A DNA stretch of 64,000 nucleotides from Solimonas sp036405815 (GTDB taxonomy: Bacteria; Pseudomonadota; Gammaproteobacteria; Nevskiales; Nevskiaceae), in assembly GCA_036405815.1 (NCBI GenBank), contig DASWWX010000065.1, positions 87,154 to 151,153 on the forward strand. Reading direction: 5' to 3'. The position numbers were made by a program, and so were the translations under genes. Shown one piece after another: positions 9,392-23,900 of this stretch (position 1 is its first letter; every line of letters begins with the position of its first letter). The notes beneath the pieces were generated by a model. The model had not been told where the DNA came from, made no database searches, and saw nothing but the letters and a program-made list of their open reading frames with translations.

Positions 9392-10546
9392 GTGCCGACC
9401 CCGCTCGCACCCTACGCCGCCGACGAGGCTCGCTCCAAAGGGCGCCGCCATCCCGAGGCCTCGTCCGGTCATCGGAGCGAGTACCAGCGTGATCGCGATC
9501 GCATCATCCATTCGGCTGCATTCCGACGCCTTGAGTACAAGACCCAGGTCTTCGTCAATCACGAAGGCGACTTGTTCCGCACACGGCTGACCCATTCGAT
9601 TGAGGTCGCCCAGATCGCCCGCACGATGGCGCGGGCGCTGCGGCTCAACGAGGAACTGTGCGAGGCCGTGTCGCTCGCGCACGACCTTGGGCATACACCC
9701 TTCGGCCACGCCGGGCAGGATGCGCTGGACGACTGCATGAAGCCTTATGGCGGCTTCGAGCACAACGCACAGTCGCTGCGCGTGGTCGAAGAGCTGGAGG
9801 ACAAGTACGCCGAGTTCCGCGGCCTCAATCTCATGTATGAGACACGCGAGGGCATTCTGAAACACTGCTCTGCGGCACGCGCCCGCACGCTCGGCGAGAT
9901 CGGCGAACGTTTCCTGCAGCGCAAGCAGCCCAGCCTGGAAGCGCAGCTCGCCAACCGCGCCGACGAGATCGCCTACAACAATCACGATATCGACGATGGT
10001 TTGCGCGCGCGTCTGCTGACGCTGGACCAGCTGCGCGAGGTACCGCTGTTCCGCCGCCATCACGACGAGGTTTTGACCCGATATGGTGCGATCACGCCCA
10101 AGCAACAGCGCCACGAAACCACGCGACGCATCATCAATACGCTGGTGACCGATCTGCTGTCGGCCACGACGCGGGCTCTACAGACGCAAGCCATCGAGAG
10201 CATCGACGACGTGCGTCACCAACCTCGACCGCTGATCGCCTTCAGCGACGAGGTCCAGCAGCAGAACGATGCACTCAAGCGCTTCCTGCGAGATCACCTG
10301 TACCGGCATCATCAGGTTTACCGGATGACGACCAAGGCCAAGCGGCTGATACGCGATTTGTTCGCAGCGCTGTTCGAGGACCCAAGGCTACTGCCACCGG
10401 ATTTCTTTGAAGCCGCCCGCAACGCCGAAGCACAGGATGGCTCCGACGGTCGTGCACGCGTGGTGGCCGACTACATCGCGGGCATGACCGATCGCTACGC
10501 AATGGACGAGTACGAGCGTCTGTTCGACCTGCGCCGCCTGCGCTGA
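9392..10546 (+). CDS. dgt: dGTPase-like HD-domain nucleotide triphosphohydrolase
   Basis: HD-superfamily enzyme of the deoxyguanosinetriphosphate triphosphohydrolase-like group, about 384 residues. It removes triphosphate from dNTPs. The first metal histidine is in LTHSIEVAQIAR, the HD pair is in LAHDLGHTPFGHAGQDALDD, and a later conserved aspartate is in NNHDIDDG. I take the GTG at 9392, 7 nt after the aroB stop, as the start because the sequence upstream of it overlaps aroB and is not dGTPase-like. Adjacency to aroB is a recurrent arrangement. Confidence 0.9.
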   Translation: MPTPLAPYAADEARSKGRRHPEASSGHRSEYQRDRDRIIHSAAFRRLEYKTQVFVNHEGDLFRTRLTHSIEVAQIARTMARALRLNEELCEAVSLAHDLGHTPFGHAGQDALDDCMKPYGGFEHNAQSLRVVEELEDKYAEFRGLNLMYETREGILKHCSAARARTLGEIGERFLQRKQPSLEAQLANRADEIAYNNHDIDDGLRARLLTLDQLREVPLFRRHHDEVLTRYGAITPKQQRHETTRRIINTLVTDLLSATTRALQTQAIESIDDVRHQPRPLIAFSDEVQQQNDALKRFLRDHLYRHHQVYRMTTKAKRLIRDLFAALFEDPRLLPPDFFEAARNAEAQDGSDGRARVVADYIAGMTDRYAMDEYERLFDLRRLR

Positions 10547-10611
10547 CCGCAGTCCGGCCTCGGCCCGGCGAGCGCGACGATCGACCCCACGCCGGCGCTA
10601 GACTGAGACGC

Positions 10612-11316
10612 ATGGCCCGCCTTCCCCGCCTCACGGTTCCCGGCTACCCGCACCACGTCATCCTGCGCGGGAACAACCGGCAGGCCATCTTTCTCGACGA
10701 CGGCGATTTCCGGACCTTCCTGGCCTTGCTCGGCGAGTATGCCCAGACCGCCAAGGTCGCGGTTCATGCCTACGCGCTGATGCCCAATCACGTGCATCTG
10801 CTGCTGACCCCAGAGGCGGCACAGGGGCTGCCGATCCTGATGCAGGCGTTGGGGCGGCGCTACGTGCAACACTTCAACCGGCGCCATCGCCGCACTGGCA
10901 CCCTGTGGGAGGGACGCTATCGCGCCACCCTGGTTGACAGCGATCACTACCTGCTCCGCTGCATGGCCTATCTGGATCTGAACCCGGTCCGGGCGGGCAT
11001 CGTCGGCCAGGCCGCCGACTATCTCTGGTCCAGCCACGGCCACTATGTCGGGCTGCGGCATGACCCGTTGATCACTCCCCATGCCTTGGCCTGGGCGCTG
11101 GGCAATACACCCTTCGCCCGCGAAGCCGCGTATGCGGCGTTGGTCCGTCAGGGTCTCAGCACCGACGAGCAGCGCGAGCTGACCGAATCCGCGCTCAAAG
11201 GCTGGGTACTGGGATCGCCCACCTTCCTGAGCAGTGTCCAGAAACAGACGACCCGCCGTCTTAGCCGAAACAAGGCCGGTCGCCCCCGAAAAATCTCGCG
11301 GGCGCCTGATAGCTGA
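10612..11316 (+). CDS. REP-associated tyrosine transposase (RAYT, Y1_Tnp/IS200-like)
   Basis: A 234-residue single-strand nuclease of the HUH class. The HxH motif is in ALMPNHVHLLL (about residues 57-67) and the presumed catalytic tyrosine is in GRRYVQHFNRRH (about 84). TGTLWEGRYRATLV and CMAYLDLNPVRAGIV are hallmarks of RAYTs, which are domesticated and not flanked by IS200-type ends. The C-terminus is Arg/Lys-rich. It sits alone between dgt and gltB. Two AT-rich CCCCAAT boxes lie just downstream. Confidence 0.9.
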   Translation: MARLPRLTVPGYPHHVILRGNNRQAIFLDDGDFRTFLALLGEYAQTAKVAVHAYALMPNHVHLLLTPEAAQGLPILMQALGRRYVQHFNRRHRRTGTLWEGRYRATLVDSDHYLLRCMAYLDLNPVRAGIVGQAADYLWSSHGHYVGLRHDPLITPHALAWALGNTPFAREAAYAALVRQGLSTDEQRELTESALKGWVLGSPTFLSSVQKQTTRRLSRNKAGRPRKISRAPDS

Positions 11317-11329
11317 TGCTTTAATATGT

Positions 11330-11390
11330 CCCCAATTTATCTCGCGTCGAACTCAACTCTAATTAAATAAGAACCCGACCCCCAATATTT
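11330..11390. repeat. Two CCCCAAT boxes in an AT-rich flank of the RAYT gene
   Basis: CCCCAATTTAT (11330-11340) and CCCCAATATTT (11380-11390) are direct repeats 50 nt apart, starting 14 nt after the RAYT stop, in sequence far more AT-rich than its surroundings. Sequences of this flavour often accompany RAYT genes, so this is probably its nucleic-acid substrate or a remnant of it. No classical REP stem with a GTAG foot was identified. Confidence 0.45.
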
Positions 11391-11393
11391 CGC

Positions 11394-11422
11394 TTGGCAT
11401 TGATGTTGCGGCGCACTATTCT
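11394..11422 (+). promoter_or_regulatory. Sigma-70 promoter for gltBD
   Basis: TTGGCA (11394-11399), an optimal 17-nt spacer and TATTCT (11417-11422), 34 nt before the gltB start. It directly abuts the second RAYT-associated CCCCAAT box. Confidence 0.65.
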
Positions 11423-11456
11423 CGCCGGTCCTGCTTAGCCAGATTGAGGGAGTGCC

Positions 11457-16175
<4,719 letters not shown>

Positions 16176-16212
16176 GCCGGCTTCCGTCCTCACCGAATAG
16201 AGAGATCCAGCA

Positions 16213-17676
16213 ATGGGCAAGATCACGGGTTTCATGGAGTTCGAACGGCAGAAGGAGTCGTATCTGCCCGTTCCGTCCCGACTGAAGAACAACAAGGAGT
16301 TCGTCCTCGTCCTCGAGAACGACAAGGCCACGACGCAGGCCGCGCGCTGCATGAACTGCGGCACGCCGTTCTGCACCACCGGCTGCCCGGTCAACAACAT
16401 CATTCCGGACTGGAATGACCTGGTGTACACCGGCAGCTACCAGGCCGCGCTCGACACACTGCACTCGACCAACAACTTCCCTGAATTCACCGGTCGCGTC
16501 TGCCCCGCCCCCTGCGAGGCAGCGTGCACGCTCAACGTCAACCGCGATCCGGTCGGCATCAAGTCGATCGAGCTGTTCATCGTCGAGAAGGGCTGGGAGA
16601 ACGGCTGGATCGTGCCGCAGCCCGCTACCGTCAAGACCGGCAAGAAGGTCGCGGTCGTCGGTTCGGGCCCGGCGGGCCTGGCCGCTGCGCAGCAGCTGGC
16701 GCGCGTGGGTCATGACGTGACGGTGTTCGAGAAGAACGATCGCGCCGGCGGCCTGCTGCGCTACGGCATCCCCGGCTTCAAGCTCGACAAAGGTTTTGTC
16801 GATCGTCGCCTGGAACAGATGAAGGCCGAGGGCGTGACCTTCCGTACCGGTGTCTACGTCGGCAAGGAGCCGCTGAGCCACATCACCAATTGGGCGAAGG
16901 AAACGGTCACGCCCGAGCAGCTGATGAAGGACTTCGACGCCGTGCTGCTGACCGGCGGCGCCGAGCAGGGCCGCGATCTGCCGGTGCCGGGCCGCGAGCT
17001 GTCCGGCGTGCATTTCGCGATGGAGTTCCTGCCGCAGCAGAACAAGATCGACGCCGGCGACAAGCTCAAGAACCAGCTTCGCGCCGACGGCAAGCACGTC
17101 GTCGTCATCGGCGGCGGTGATACCGGCTCGGATTGCGTCGGCACCAGCAACCGTCACGGCGCCGCCAGCGTCACGCAGTTCGAGCTGCTGCCGCAGCCGC
17201 CGGAGCAGGAGAACAAGCCACTGGTGTGGCCGTACTGGCCGATCAAGCTGCGCACCTCGTCCTCGCACGACGAAGGTTGCAGCCGCGACTGGTCGGTTGC
17301 CACCAAGCGCCTGGAAGGCAGCAACGGCAAGGTCGAGAAGCTGATCGCCGCACGCCTGGAGTGGAAGGACGGCAAGATGAGCGAAGTGCCGAACTCCGAG
17401 TTCGAGCTCAAGGCCGACCTCGTGCTGCTGGCGATGGGCTTCGTCTCGCCCGCCGCGGCCGTGCTCGACGGCTTCGGCGTGGAGAAGGACGCGCGCGGCA
17501 ACGCCAAGGCCACGACCGACGGCGAGGGCTGCTACAAGACCAACGTCGACAAGGTGTTCGCTGCCGGCGACATGCGTCGCGGCCAGTCGCTGGTCGTCTG
17601 GGCGATCCGTGAAGGCCGCCAGGCGGCGCGCGAGGTCGATGCCTACCTGATGGGGGCTTCCGACCTGCCGCGCTGA
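16213..17676 (+). CDS. gltD: Glutamate synthase [NADPH] small subunit
   Basis: FAD- and NADPH-dependent beta subunit (487 residues) that feeds electrons to GltB. The N-terminus has two cysteine clusters for 4Fe-4S centres (CMNCGTPFCTTGCP and CPAPCEAACTLN). An FAD Rossmann motif follows (VGSGPAGLAAAQQLAR), then the NADPH motif GGGDTGSDCVG and the C-terminal GD-motif AAGDMRRGQSLVVWAI. It starts 37 nt after gltB and ends before a strong terminator, so gltBD is a two-gene operon. Confidence 0.98.
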   Translation: MGKITGFMEFERQKESYLPVPSRLKNNKEFVLVLENDKATTQAARCMNCGTPFCTTGCPVNNIIPDWNDLVYTGSYQAALDTLHSTNNFPEFTGRVCPAPCEAACTLNVNRDPVGIKSIELFIVEKGWENGWIVPQPATVKTGKKVAVVGSGPAGLAAAQQLARVGHDVTVFEKNDRAGGLLRYGIPGFKLDKGFVDRRLEQMKAEGVTFRTGVYVGKEPLSHITNWAKETVTPEQLMKDFDAVLLTGGAEQGRDLPVPGRELSGVHFAMEFLPQQNKIDAGDKLKNQLRADGKHVVVIGGGDTGSDCVGTSNRHGAASVTQFELLPQPPEQENKPLVWPYWPIKLRTSSSHDEGCSRDWSVATKRLEGSNGKVEKLIAARLEWKDGKMSEVPNSEFELKADLVLLAMGFVSPAAAVLDGFGVEKDARGNAKATTDGEGCYKTNVDKVFAAGDMRRGQSLVVWAIREGRQAAREVDAYLMGASDLPR

Positions 17677-17700
17677 GCGCACGGCGGTTTTCGGTTTCGA

Positions 17701-17733
17701 CGATCAGGCCCGCGCAAGCGGGCCTGATCGTTT
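17701..17733. terminator. Rho-independent terminator after gltD, probably bidirectional
   Basis: Perfect 13-bp stem CGATCAGGCCCGC / GCGGGCCTGATCG around a GCAA tetraloop (17701-17730), followed by TTT. It lies between the convergent gltD and the small gene at 17752-18102 and could serve both. Confidence 0.85.
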
Positions 17734-17751
17734 AAGTCCTCGTCCTGAGGA

Positions 17752-18102
17752 TCACAGCATCTGCGCGCAGGCGATCAGCTCGCCTTCCAACGATGCCGGC
17801 TCGTCGACACGCGCGTACAGCGCTGCCAGTTGCCGCGCCCGTTCGACCTCGAACATCGCGCCGCGCCCGTTCGCATCGGCGCCGGGCCGCGCGCGCAGGC
17901 GGTCGTCGGCCGCCTGGGCGACCAGCACCGCCGCCTCGGCCAGATCGGCCTGGCCGCGACGCTCCGCCGCGGTGGCGACGAAACGCGCCATGCCGCGGCA
18001 GTACTGTTCGCCGGCGAGTTGCCGTTCGGAAAAGTACTGCTGGAAGCTGTCGGCCGACGCCGGCAGCAGCAAACCCAGCGCCATCACCGCGGAAATCGGC
18101 AT
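17752..18102 (-). CDS. Small secreted protein of unknown function
   Basis: About 116 residues from the ATG at 18102. A short hydrophobic N-terminus (MPISAVMALGLLLPASADS) looks like a signal peptide. The mature part is Ala/Arg/Glu-rich, probably helical, with two cysteines (EQYCRG and LIACAQ) that could form a disulphide. An ATG at 18126 would add eight polar residues before the signal and is less likely. It ends close to the gltD terminator on the opposite strand. I do not recognise a family. Confidence 0.6.
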   Translation of the reverse strand: MPISAVMALGLLLPASADSFQQYFSERQLAGEQYCRGMARFVATAAERRGQADLAEAAVLVAQAADDRLRARPGADANGRGAMFEVERARQLAALYARVDEPASLEGELIACAQML

Positions 18103-18350
18103 CGCATCCCACCCCTCGCCCGCCATCCGCCGCGACCGTCGCAGAACCCGGCGCGGGCGATGACCTCAGTGTAGGACGGCGCGCAGCGACCGCAAGACGG
18201 GCGCGACGGTCGGGCGATCAAGGGGCATCAGTGCGCGATGGACGGATGCGCACGTTGCAAAATCCCGTCCTGGCCGACGACTCGTTCAGGGTGACCGTCC
18301 GCTGCATCTTCGCTACGCTCTGCTGCCCGAACGACCGAAGTGCCGCCGCG

Positions 18351-18998
18351 ATGAAATTCTTTCTGGATACCGCCGACGTCAAGGAACTGCGCGAAGCCGC
18401 CGCCTCCGGCCTCGTCGACGGCGTCACCACCAACCCCTCGCTGATCGCCAAGACCGGCCGCAAGCTCGACGACGTGGTGCGCGAGATCGTCGAGATTGTC
18501 GACGGCCCGATCAGCGTCGAAACCATCAGTCTCGACGCCGCCGGCATGATCGCGGAGGGCAAGAAGTTCGTCGCGATCCACGACAACATCGTCGTCAAGT
18601 GCCCGCTGACGCCGGAAGGCCTGAAGGCGACCAAGGCGCTGACCGATGCCGGTCACCGCGTCAACGTCACGCTGTGCTTCTCGCCGCTGCAGGCGCTGCT
18701 CGCCGCCAAGGCCGGCGCCACCTACATCTCGCCCTTCGTCGGCCGCCTCGACGACATCGGCCACGACGGCATGCAGCTGATCCACGAGATCGTGCAGGTC
18801 TACCGCAACTATGCGTTCGAGACCCAGGTGCTGGCCGCGAGCCTGCGCCATCCGCTGCACGTGCTACAGGCTGCGAAAGCCGGCGCCGACGTCGGCACGC
18901 TGCCGTACTCGGTGTTCCAGCAACTGTTCAAGCATCCGCTCACCGACAGCGGCCTGGAAAAATTCCTCGCCGACTGGAAGAAAGTCCCGCAGGCTTGA
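18351..18998 (+). CDS. fsa: Transaldolase / fructose-6-phosphate aldolase (FSA/TalC type)
   Basis: Short (215-residue) class I aldolase of the FSA/TalC family, which exchanges dihydroxyacetone units in the pentose phosphate pathway or cleaves fructose-6-phosphate. The N-terminus MKFFLDTADV and GVTTNPSLIAK are signatures. Lys83 in IVVKCPLTPEG is the Schiff-base lysine, and ISPFVGRLDDIG binds the phosphate. Sequence alone does not separate transaldolase from F6P aldolase activity. Open frame upstream of the ATG at 18351 does not resemble the family. Confidence 0.94.
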   Translation: MKFFLDTADVKELREAAASGLVDGVTTNPSLIAKTGRKLDDVVREIVEIVDGPISVETISLDAAGMIAEGKKFVAIHDNIVVKCPLTPEGLKATKALTDAGHRVNVTLCFSPLQALLAAKAGATYISPFVGRLDDIGHDGMQLIHEIVQVYRNYAFETQVLAASLRHPLHVLQAAKAGADVGTLPYSVFQQLFKHPLTDSGLEKFLADWKKVPQA

Positions 18999-19053
18999 AC
19001 GCGGCAACCCGCGCGATGCAGCGCCTGCCCGCGCGCCGCATCGCCGCGGCATC

Positions 19054-19082
19054 GATCGCCGCCGGGAACCCCGGCGGCGATC
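19054..19082. terminator. Perfect 13-bp hairpin after the transaldolase gene
   Basis: GATCGCCGCCGGG, loop AAC, CCCGGCGGCGATC. It lies 55 nt after the stop of the aldolase and 23 nt before the next gene, without a clear T-run (CCGCGTCTTAAA follows). Terminator or transcript-end stabiliser. Confidence 0.6.
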
Positions 19083-19105
19083 CCGCGTCTTAAACAGGTC
19101 CCCCC

Positions 19106-20254
19106 ATGAGAGCCGCGATGAAATCCATCTCGCTACCGCTGTTCTTCGCACTGCTGCTACCGCTGGGCGCCTGCGGTGCCACCGAACGCGAGGGCTATCC
19201 GAGTGAAGCCGGCACCGTGCAGATCACCGAAGTCGCGCGCGGGCTCGAACAACCCTGGGCGCTGGCGCTGCTGCCCGACGGCCGCATGCTGGTCACCGAG
19301 AAACCCGGCCGCCTGCGTCTCGTCGGCAAGGACGGCACGATCTCGGCGCCGCTGGGCGGCGTGCCGAAGGTCGACACCGTCGGCCAGGCGGGTCTGCTCG
19401 ACGTGGCGCTGGCCCCGGATTTCACCACCAGCCGCCGCATCTATCTGAGCTACAGCGAACCACGCGACAAGGGCAACGGCACCACGGTCGCGCACGCGGT
19501 GCTCGGCGACACCGCGCTGTCCGCCTTCACCGTGATCTTCCGCCAGAAGCCGGACAAGGACAGCCGCCAGCATTTCGGTTCGCGCCTGGTCTTCGACCGC
19601 AATGGCCTGCTGTACGTCACGCTCGGCGATCGCGGCCAGAGCCGCGCCGAAGCCCAGCACCTGGACGGCCACCTCGGCAAGGTCGTGCGCCTTACCGCCG
19701 ACGGCAAGCCGGCGCCGGGCAACCCCTTCCTCGACCGTCGCGACGCAGCGCCGGAGATCTGGTCCTACGGCCATCGCAATGCGCAGGGCGCCGCCCTGCA
19801 CCCGCTGACCGGCAAGCTGTGGATACACGAGCACGGCCCCAAGGGCGGCGACGAGATCAACGTGCCGATGCCCGGCCGCAACTACGGCTGGCCGATCATC
19901 ACCTACGGCCGCGAATACACCGGGCTCAAGGTCGGCGACGGCCTCACCGAGAAGGACGGCATGGAACAGCCGCTGCATTACTGGGTGCCGTCCATCGCGC
20001 CCAGTGGCATGGCGTTCTACACGGCCGACCGCTTTCCGGCATGGCAGGGCAATCTGTTCGTCGGCTCGCTGAAATTCGGCCATCTCGTGCGCCTGCAGCT
20101 CGACGGCGAGAAGATCGTCAAGGAAGAGCGACTGCTCGACGGTCTCAAGCGCCGCATCCGCGACGTGCGCCAGGGCGCCGACGGTTACCTGTACCTGTTG
20201 ACCGATCACAGCGACGGCGAAATCCTGCGCGTCGGCCTCGACCCCAAGAAGTGA
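19106..20254 (+). CDS. PQQ-dependent aldose sugar dehydrogenase-like lipoprotein (YliI/Asd type)
   Basis: A 382-residue exported six-bladed beta-propeller of the soluble glucose/aldose dehydrogenase family, which oxidises sugars in the periplasm with PQQ. The N-terminus carries a lipobox (PLGAC). Family landmarks are GLEQPWALALLPDGRMLVTEKPGRL, VGQAGLLDVALAPDF, HFGSRLVFDRNGLLYVTLGDRG, YGHRNAQGAALHP and WIHEHGPKGGDEIN. No PQQ synthesis genes are in this window. The ATG at 19118 is an alternative start. Four nt separate it from yceH. Confidence 0.9.
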   Translation: MRAAMKSISLPLFFALLLPLGACGATEREGYPSEAGTVQITEVARGLEQPWALALLPDGRMLVTEKPGRLRLVGKDGTISAPLGGVPKVDTVGQAGLLDVALAPDFTTSRRIYLSYSEPRDKGNGTTVAHAVLGDTALSAFTVIFRQKPDKDSRQHFGSRLVFDRNGLLYVTLGDRGQSRAEAQHLDGHLGKVVRLTADGKPAPGNPFLDRRDAAPEIWSYGHRNAQGAALHPLTGKLWIHEHGPKGGDEINVPMPGRNYGWPIITYGREYTGLKVGDGLTEKDGMEQPLHYWVPSIAPSGMAFYTADRFPAWQGNLFVGSLKFGHLVRLQLDGEKIVKEERLLDGLKRRIRDVRQGADGYLYLLTDHSDGEILRVGLDPKK

Positions 20255-20258
20255 TCCC

Positions 20259-20909
20259 ATGCCCCACCCGCCGCTGACCGCTGCCGAAGCCCGCGTCGTC
20301 GCCGCGCTGGTCGAGAAGTCGATCGCCACACCTGCCTACTACCCGATGACGGTCAATGCGCTGGCGGCGGCGGCCAACCAGAAGACCTCGCGCCAGCCGG
20401 TCATGAGCCTGAGCGAAGGCGAGATCGGCGCCGCACTCAACCGCCTTGAGGAACTCAAGCTGGTGGCGCGTGACAGCTTCAGCGCCCGCGCGCAGAAGTG
20501 GCGGCACCAGTTCCTGCATCAGATGCTGCTCAAGCCGCAGACGCAGGCGATTCTGGTGACGCTGATGCTGCGCGGACCGCAGACGCTCGCGGAGCTGCGC
20601 GCCAATGCCGAAGGCCTCGGCGGACCGCAGGACACGGACGGCCTCAACGCCGCGCTGCAAGACTTGTCGGATCGCGCGCAGCCGCTGGTCGCGCCACTCG
20701 CGCGCGCGCCGGGGCAGTCGGCCTCGCGTTGGACGCATACGCTGAGCGGCGCGCCGAGCGAAGACGAAATTCACATTCCTGCACCGACGCCGGCCGACGC
20801 CACCACCGACAGCGTCGGCGAGCGTGTGACGCTCGCCAGCCTCACCGCGCGCGTGGAAGCCCTGGAAGCACGCCTCGCCGGCCTCGAAGCAGCGCTCGGC
20901 GGCGGCTGA
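20259..20909 (+). CDS. yceH: YceH family protein (DUF480/UPF0502)
   Basis: A 216-residue protein with tandem winged-helix folds. The N-terminus LTAAEARVVAALVEKSIATPAYYP and RQPVMSLSEGEIGAALNRLEELKLV are diagnostic of the DUF480 family. A C-terminal coiled coil (VTLASLTARVEALEARLAGLEAAL) is also usual. Its molecular role is unknown; the fold suggests nucleic-acid or regulatory binding. It follows the sugar dehydrogenase at 4 nt and precedes hrpA. Confidence 0.92.
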   Translation: MPHPPLTAAEARVVAALVEKSIATPAYYPMTVNALAAAANQKTSRQPVMSLSEGEIGAALNRLEELKLVARDSFSARAQKWRHQFLHQMLLKPQTQAILVTLMLRGPQTLAELRANAEGLGGPQDTDGLNAALQDLSDRAQPLVAPLARAPGQSASRWTHTLSGAPSEDEIHIPAPTPADATTDSVGERVTLASLTARVEALEARLAGLEAALGGG

Positions 20910-20964
20910 ACGGCCTGCGGTCGCGCTGGCGTATCATGCGCGCCCCGTCACCGCCGTCCCTGCC

Positions 20965-23900
20965 GTGAAGCCGTCCCTCGCGCCACTGCGCGCCCAGTTC
21001 ACCGCGATCCAGAACCAGTTGCTGTGCCGGGACGCCGACCGTCTCGGCAACCTGCTCGCGCGCGCGAACCCGGATCGCTTCGACCGCGCGCGTTTCGAAC
21101 AGGATGTGGCGCAGGCCTTGCTGCGCGCCGAAAACCGCTCGCGCCTGAAACCGGCGACGATCCGCTATCCCGATGAATTGCCGGTGGTGCAGGCACGCGA
21201 CGAGCTGCTGGCCGCGATCCGCGACCACCAGGTGATCGTCGTCTGCGGCGAAACCGGTTCCGGCAAGACCACCCAGCTGCCCAAGCTATGCCTGGAACTC
21301 GGCCGCGGCACACGCGGCCTGATCGGCCACACGCAGCCGCGCCGGCTGGCCGCGCGCAGCGTCGCCAACCGCATCGCCAGTGAACTCGATACGCGGCTCG
21401 GCGAACTGGTCGGCTACGAGACGCGCTTCGACCGCCGCGTGTCGGAACGCTCGCTGGTCAAGCTGATGACCGACGGCATCCTGCTCGCGGAACTCGGCCG
21501 CGACCGGCTGCTGACCGCCTACGACACGATCATCATCGACGAGGCGCACGAGCGGAGTCTCAACATCGACTTCCTGCTCGGCTGGTTGAGACGCATCCTG
21601 CCGCAGCGGCCGGACCTCAAGGTCATCGTCACCTCGGCGACGCTCGATCCCGAGCGCCTGTCGCGACACTTCAACGATGCACCGATCCTGCACGTCTCCG
21701 GCCGCACCTATCCGGTGGAAGTGCGCTATCGCCCCGCCGGCAACGGCGATCTGGAAGACGCCGTCGCCGACGCCGTGGACCAGCTCTGGCGCCCCGTGCC
21801 GCGCGGCGACATCCTGGTATTCCTGCCGGGCGAGCGCGAGATCCGCGATTGCGCGCGGTTGCTCGAAGGCCGCTTTCCACGCGCCGAGGTGCTGCCGCTG
21901 TACTCGCGCCTCGCCGCGCAGGCGCAGGACAAGGTATTCAGCCCCGGCCGCGCGCCGCGCATCGTGCTGGCGACCAACGTCGCCGAAACCTCGATCACGG
22001 TGCCGGGCATCCACTACGTGATCGACAGCGGTACCGCGCGCCTGAACCGCTACGCGCCGCGCACCGGCGTGCAGCAATTGCAGATCGAGCCGGTGTCGCA
22101 GGCTGCCGCCAACCAGCGCGCCGGCCGTTGCGGTCGCATCGCCGCCGGCACCTGCCTGCGCCTGTACGCGGAAGACGATTTCGCCGCGCGCCCGCCGTTC
22201 ACCGATCCCGAGATCAAACGCGCCAACCTCGCCGGCGTGATCCTGCAGATGGCGGCGCTGGGCCTGGGCGACATCGATGACTTTCCCTGGGTCGATGCGC
22301 CGGACGGTCGTCACGTCGCCGAGGCCTGGCGCGTGCTGCAGACGCTGGGCGCCTTCGACGATTTCAACCGGCTGACGCCGTTAGGCCGCGAGCTCGCGCG
22401 CCTGCCATTGGACCCGCGCATCGCGCGCATCGCGCTCGCCGGGCGCGAGCGCCTGCCGAAAGCTCGCCCCGATACGGCGCGGCTCGATACAGCGCCCAAC
22501 GCAGAACCGCAGTCTCCCGCGGCGAAGCAACCGAAAGCCGAATCGGCAGCGCGAGGCGGCAGCAGCCTCGTCGTCGCCGACGCGGTCTGCGTGCTCGCGG
22601 CGGCACTTTCGGTGCAGGACCCGCACGAGGTCCCGGCCGACGCGCAGGACGCCGCACGGCAGAAGCACGCCGCCTGGCGGCACCCGCGCTCCGACTACCT
22701 GTCGCTGCTGCAGCTCTGGCAACGCTGGCGCGACTGGAGCGCGGAATCCTCCAACCGGCAGCTGCGCCGCATCTGTCGCGATCACTACGTCTCGTTCCTG
22801 CGCATGGAGGAATGGGAGGCGGTGTATCGCCAGATCCGCGATCTGCTCGATCTGCGCGAGGACGTGCCGCCGTATCGACCGGAGGATCTCGACGCGCTGT
22901 ATGCGCCGCTGCATCAGTGTCTGCTCGCCGGCTTGATCGATCACATCGGTCAGAAGCTGCCGGAGAAGAACGAGTACCAGGGGCCGCGCGGTCGGCGCTT
23001 CCGCATTCATCCGGGTTCTGCGCTATCGAAGAAGTCGCCGCCGTGGGTGATGAGCGCGCAGCTGGCGCAGACCTCACAACTGTTCGCGCGCACCAACGCC
23101 GCCGTCGATGTCGAGTGGCTGGAGCGCGTCGGCGCGCACCTGGTCAAGCGCACGCTGCTGCACCCCGAGTGGAACGTCGAGCGCGGCGAGGTCGGCGCCA
23201 CCGAACACATCAGCCTGCTCGGCATGCCGCTGGCGACGCGCACGCGTCACTACGGCTCCTCGCACCCGCAGGAAGCGCGCGAGATCTTCATCCGCGAGGC
23301 GCTGATCAAGGGCCGCATGCAACGCAAGCCGGCGTTCCTCGAACAGAATCTGCGCACCGTCGCCGAGATCGAGGACAAGGAAAATCGCCTGCGCCGGCCG
23401 GATCTGCTCGCCGACGAAGCGCACTTCTTCGCGTGGTACGACGCACGCCTGCCCGCCGACATCTGCACCGCCGCGGCGCTGAAGGCCTGGCTGCACGCCG
23501 GCGCGCGCAATCCCAAGCTCGCACCGCATCCGTCCGCGCTCGCGATGCAGGAAGCCGACGCACTACGCCCCGGCGCGCGCACCGATATCAGCGACCTGTT
23601 TCCCGATCATCTCGATCTCGGGCACGTCCGTATCCCGCTGTCGTACACGCACGACCCGGGCGCCGAGCACGACGGCGTCACCTTCCACATCCCGCTGGCG
23701 CACGCGCACACCCTGCCGGAGGCGCCGTTCGACTGGCTGGTGCCGGGCCTGCGCACCGCCAAGATCGAGGCGCTGATCCGCACGCTGCCGCAGCCACTGC
23801 GGCGCGCGGCGACGCCGGCCGCCGAGTACGCGGCGGCGGTCAGCGCCCGCATCGCCGACGGCGAAGGCGAACTGCTCGCGCGCGTGGTCGACGCGCTGCG

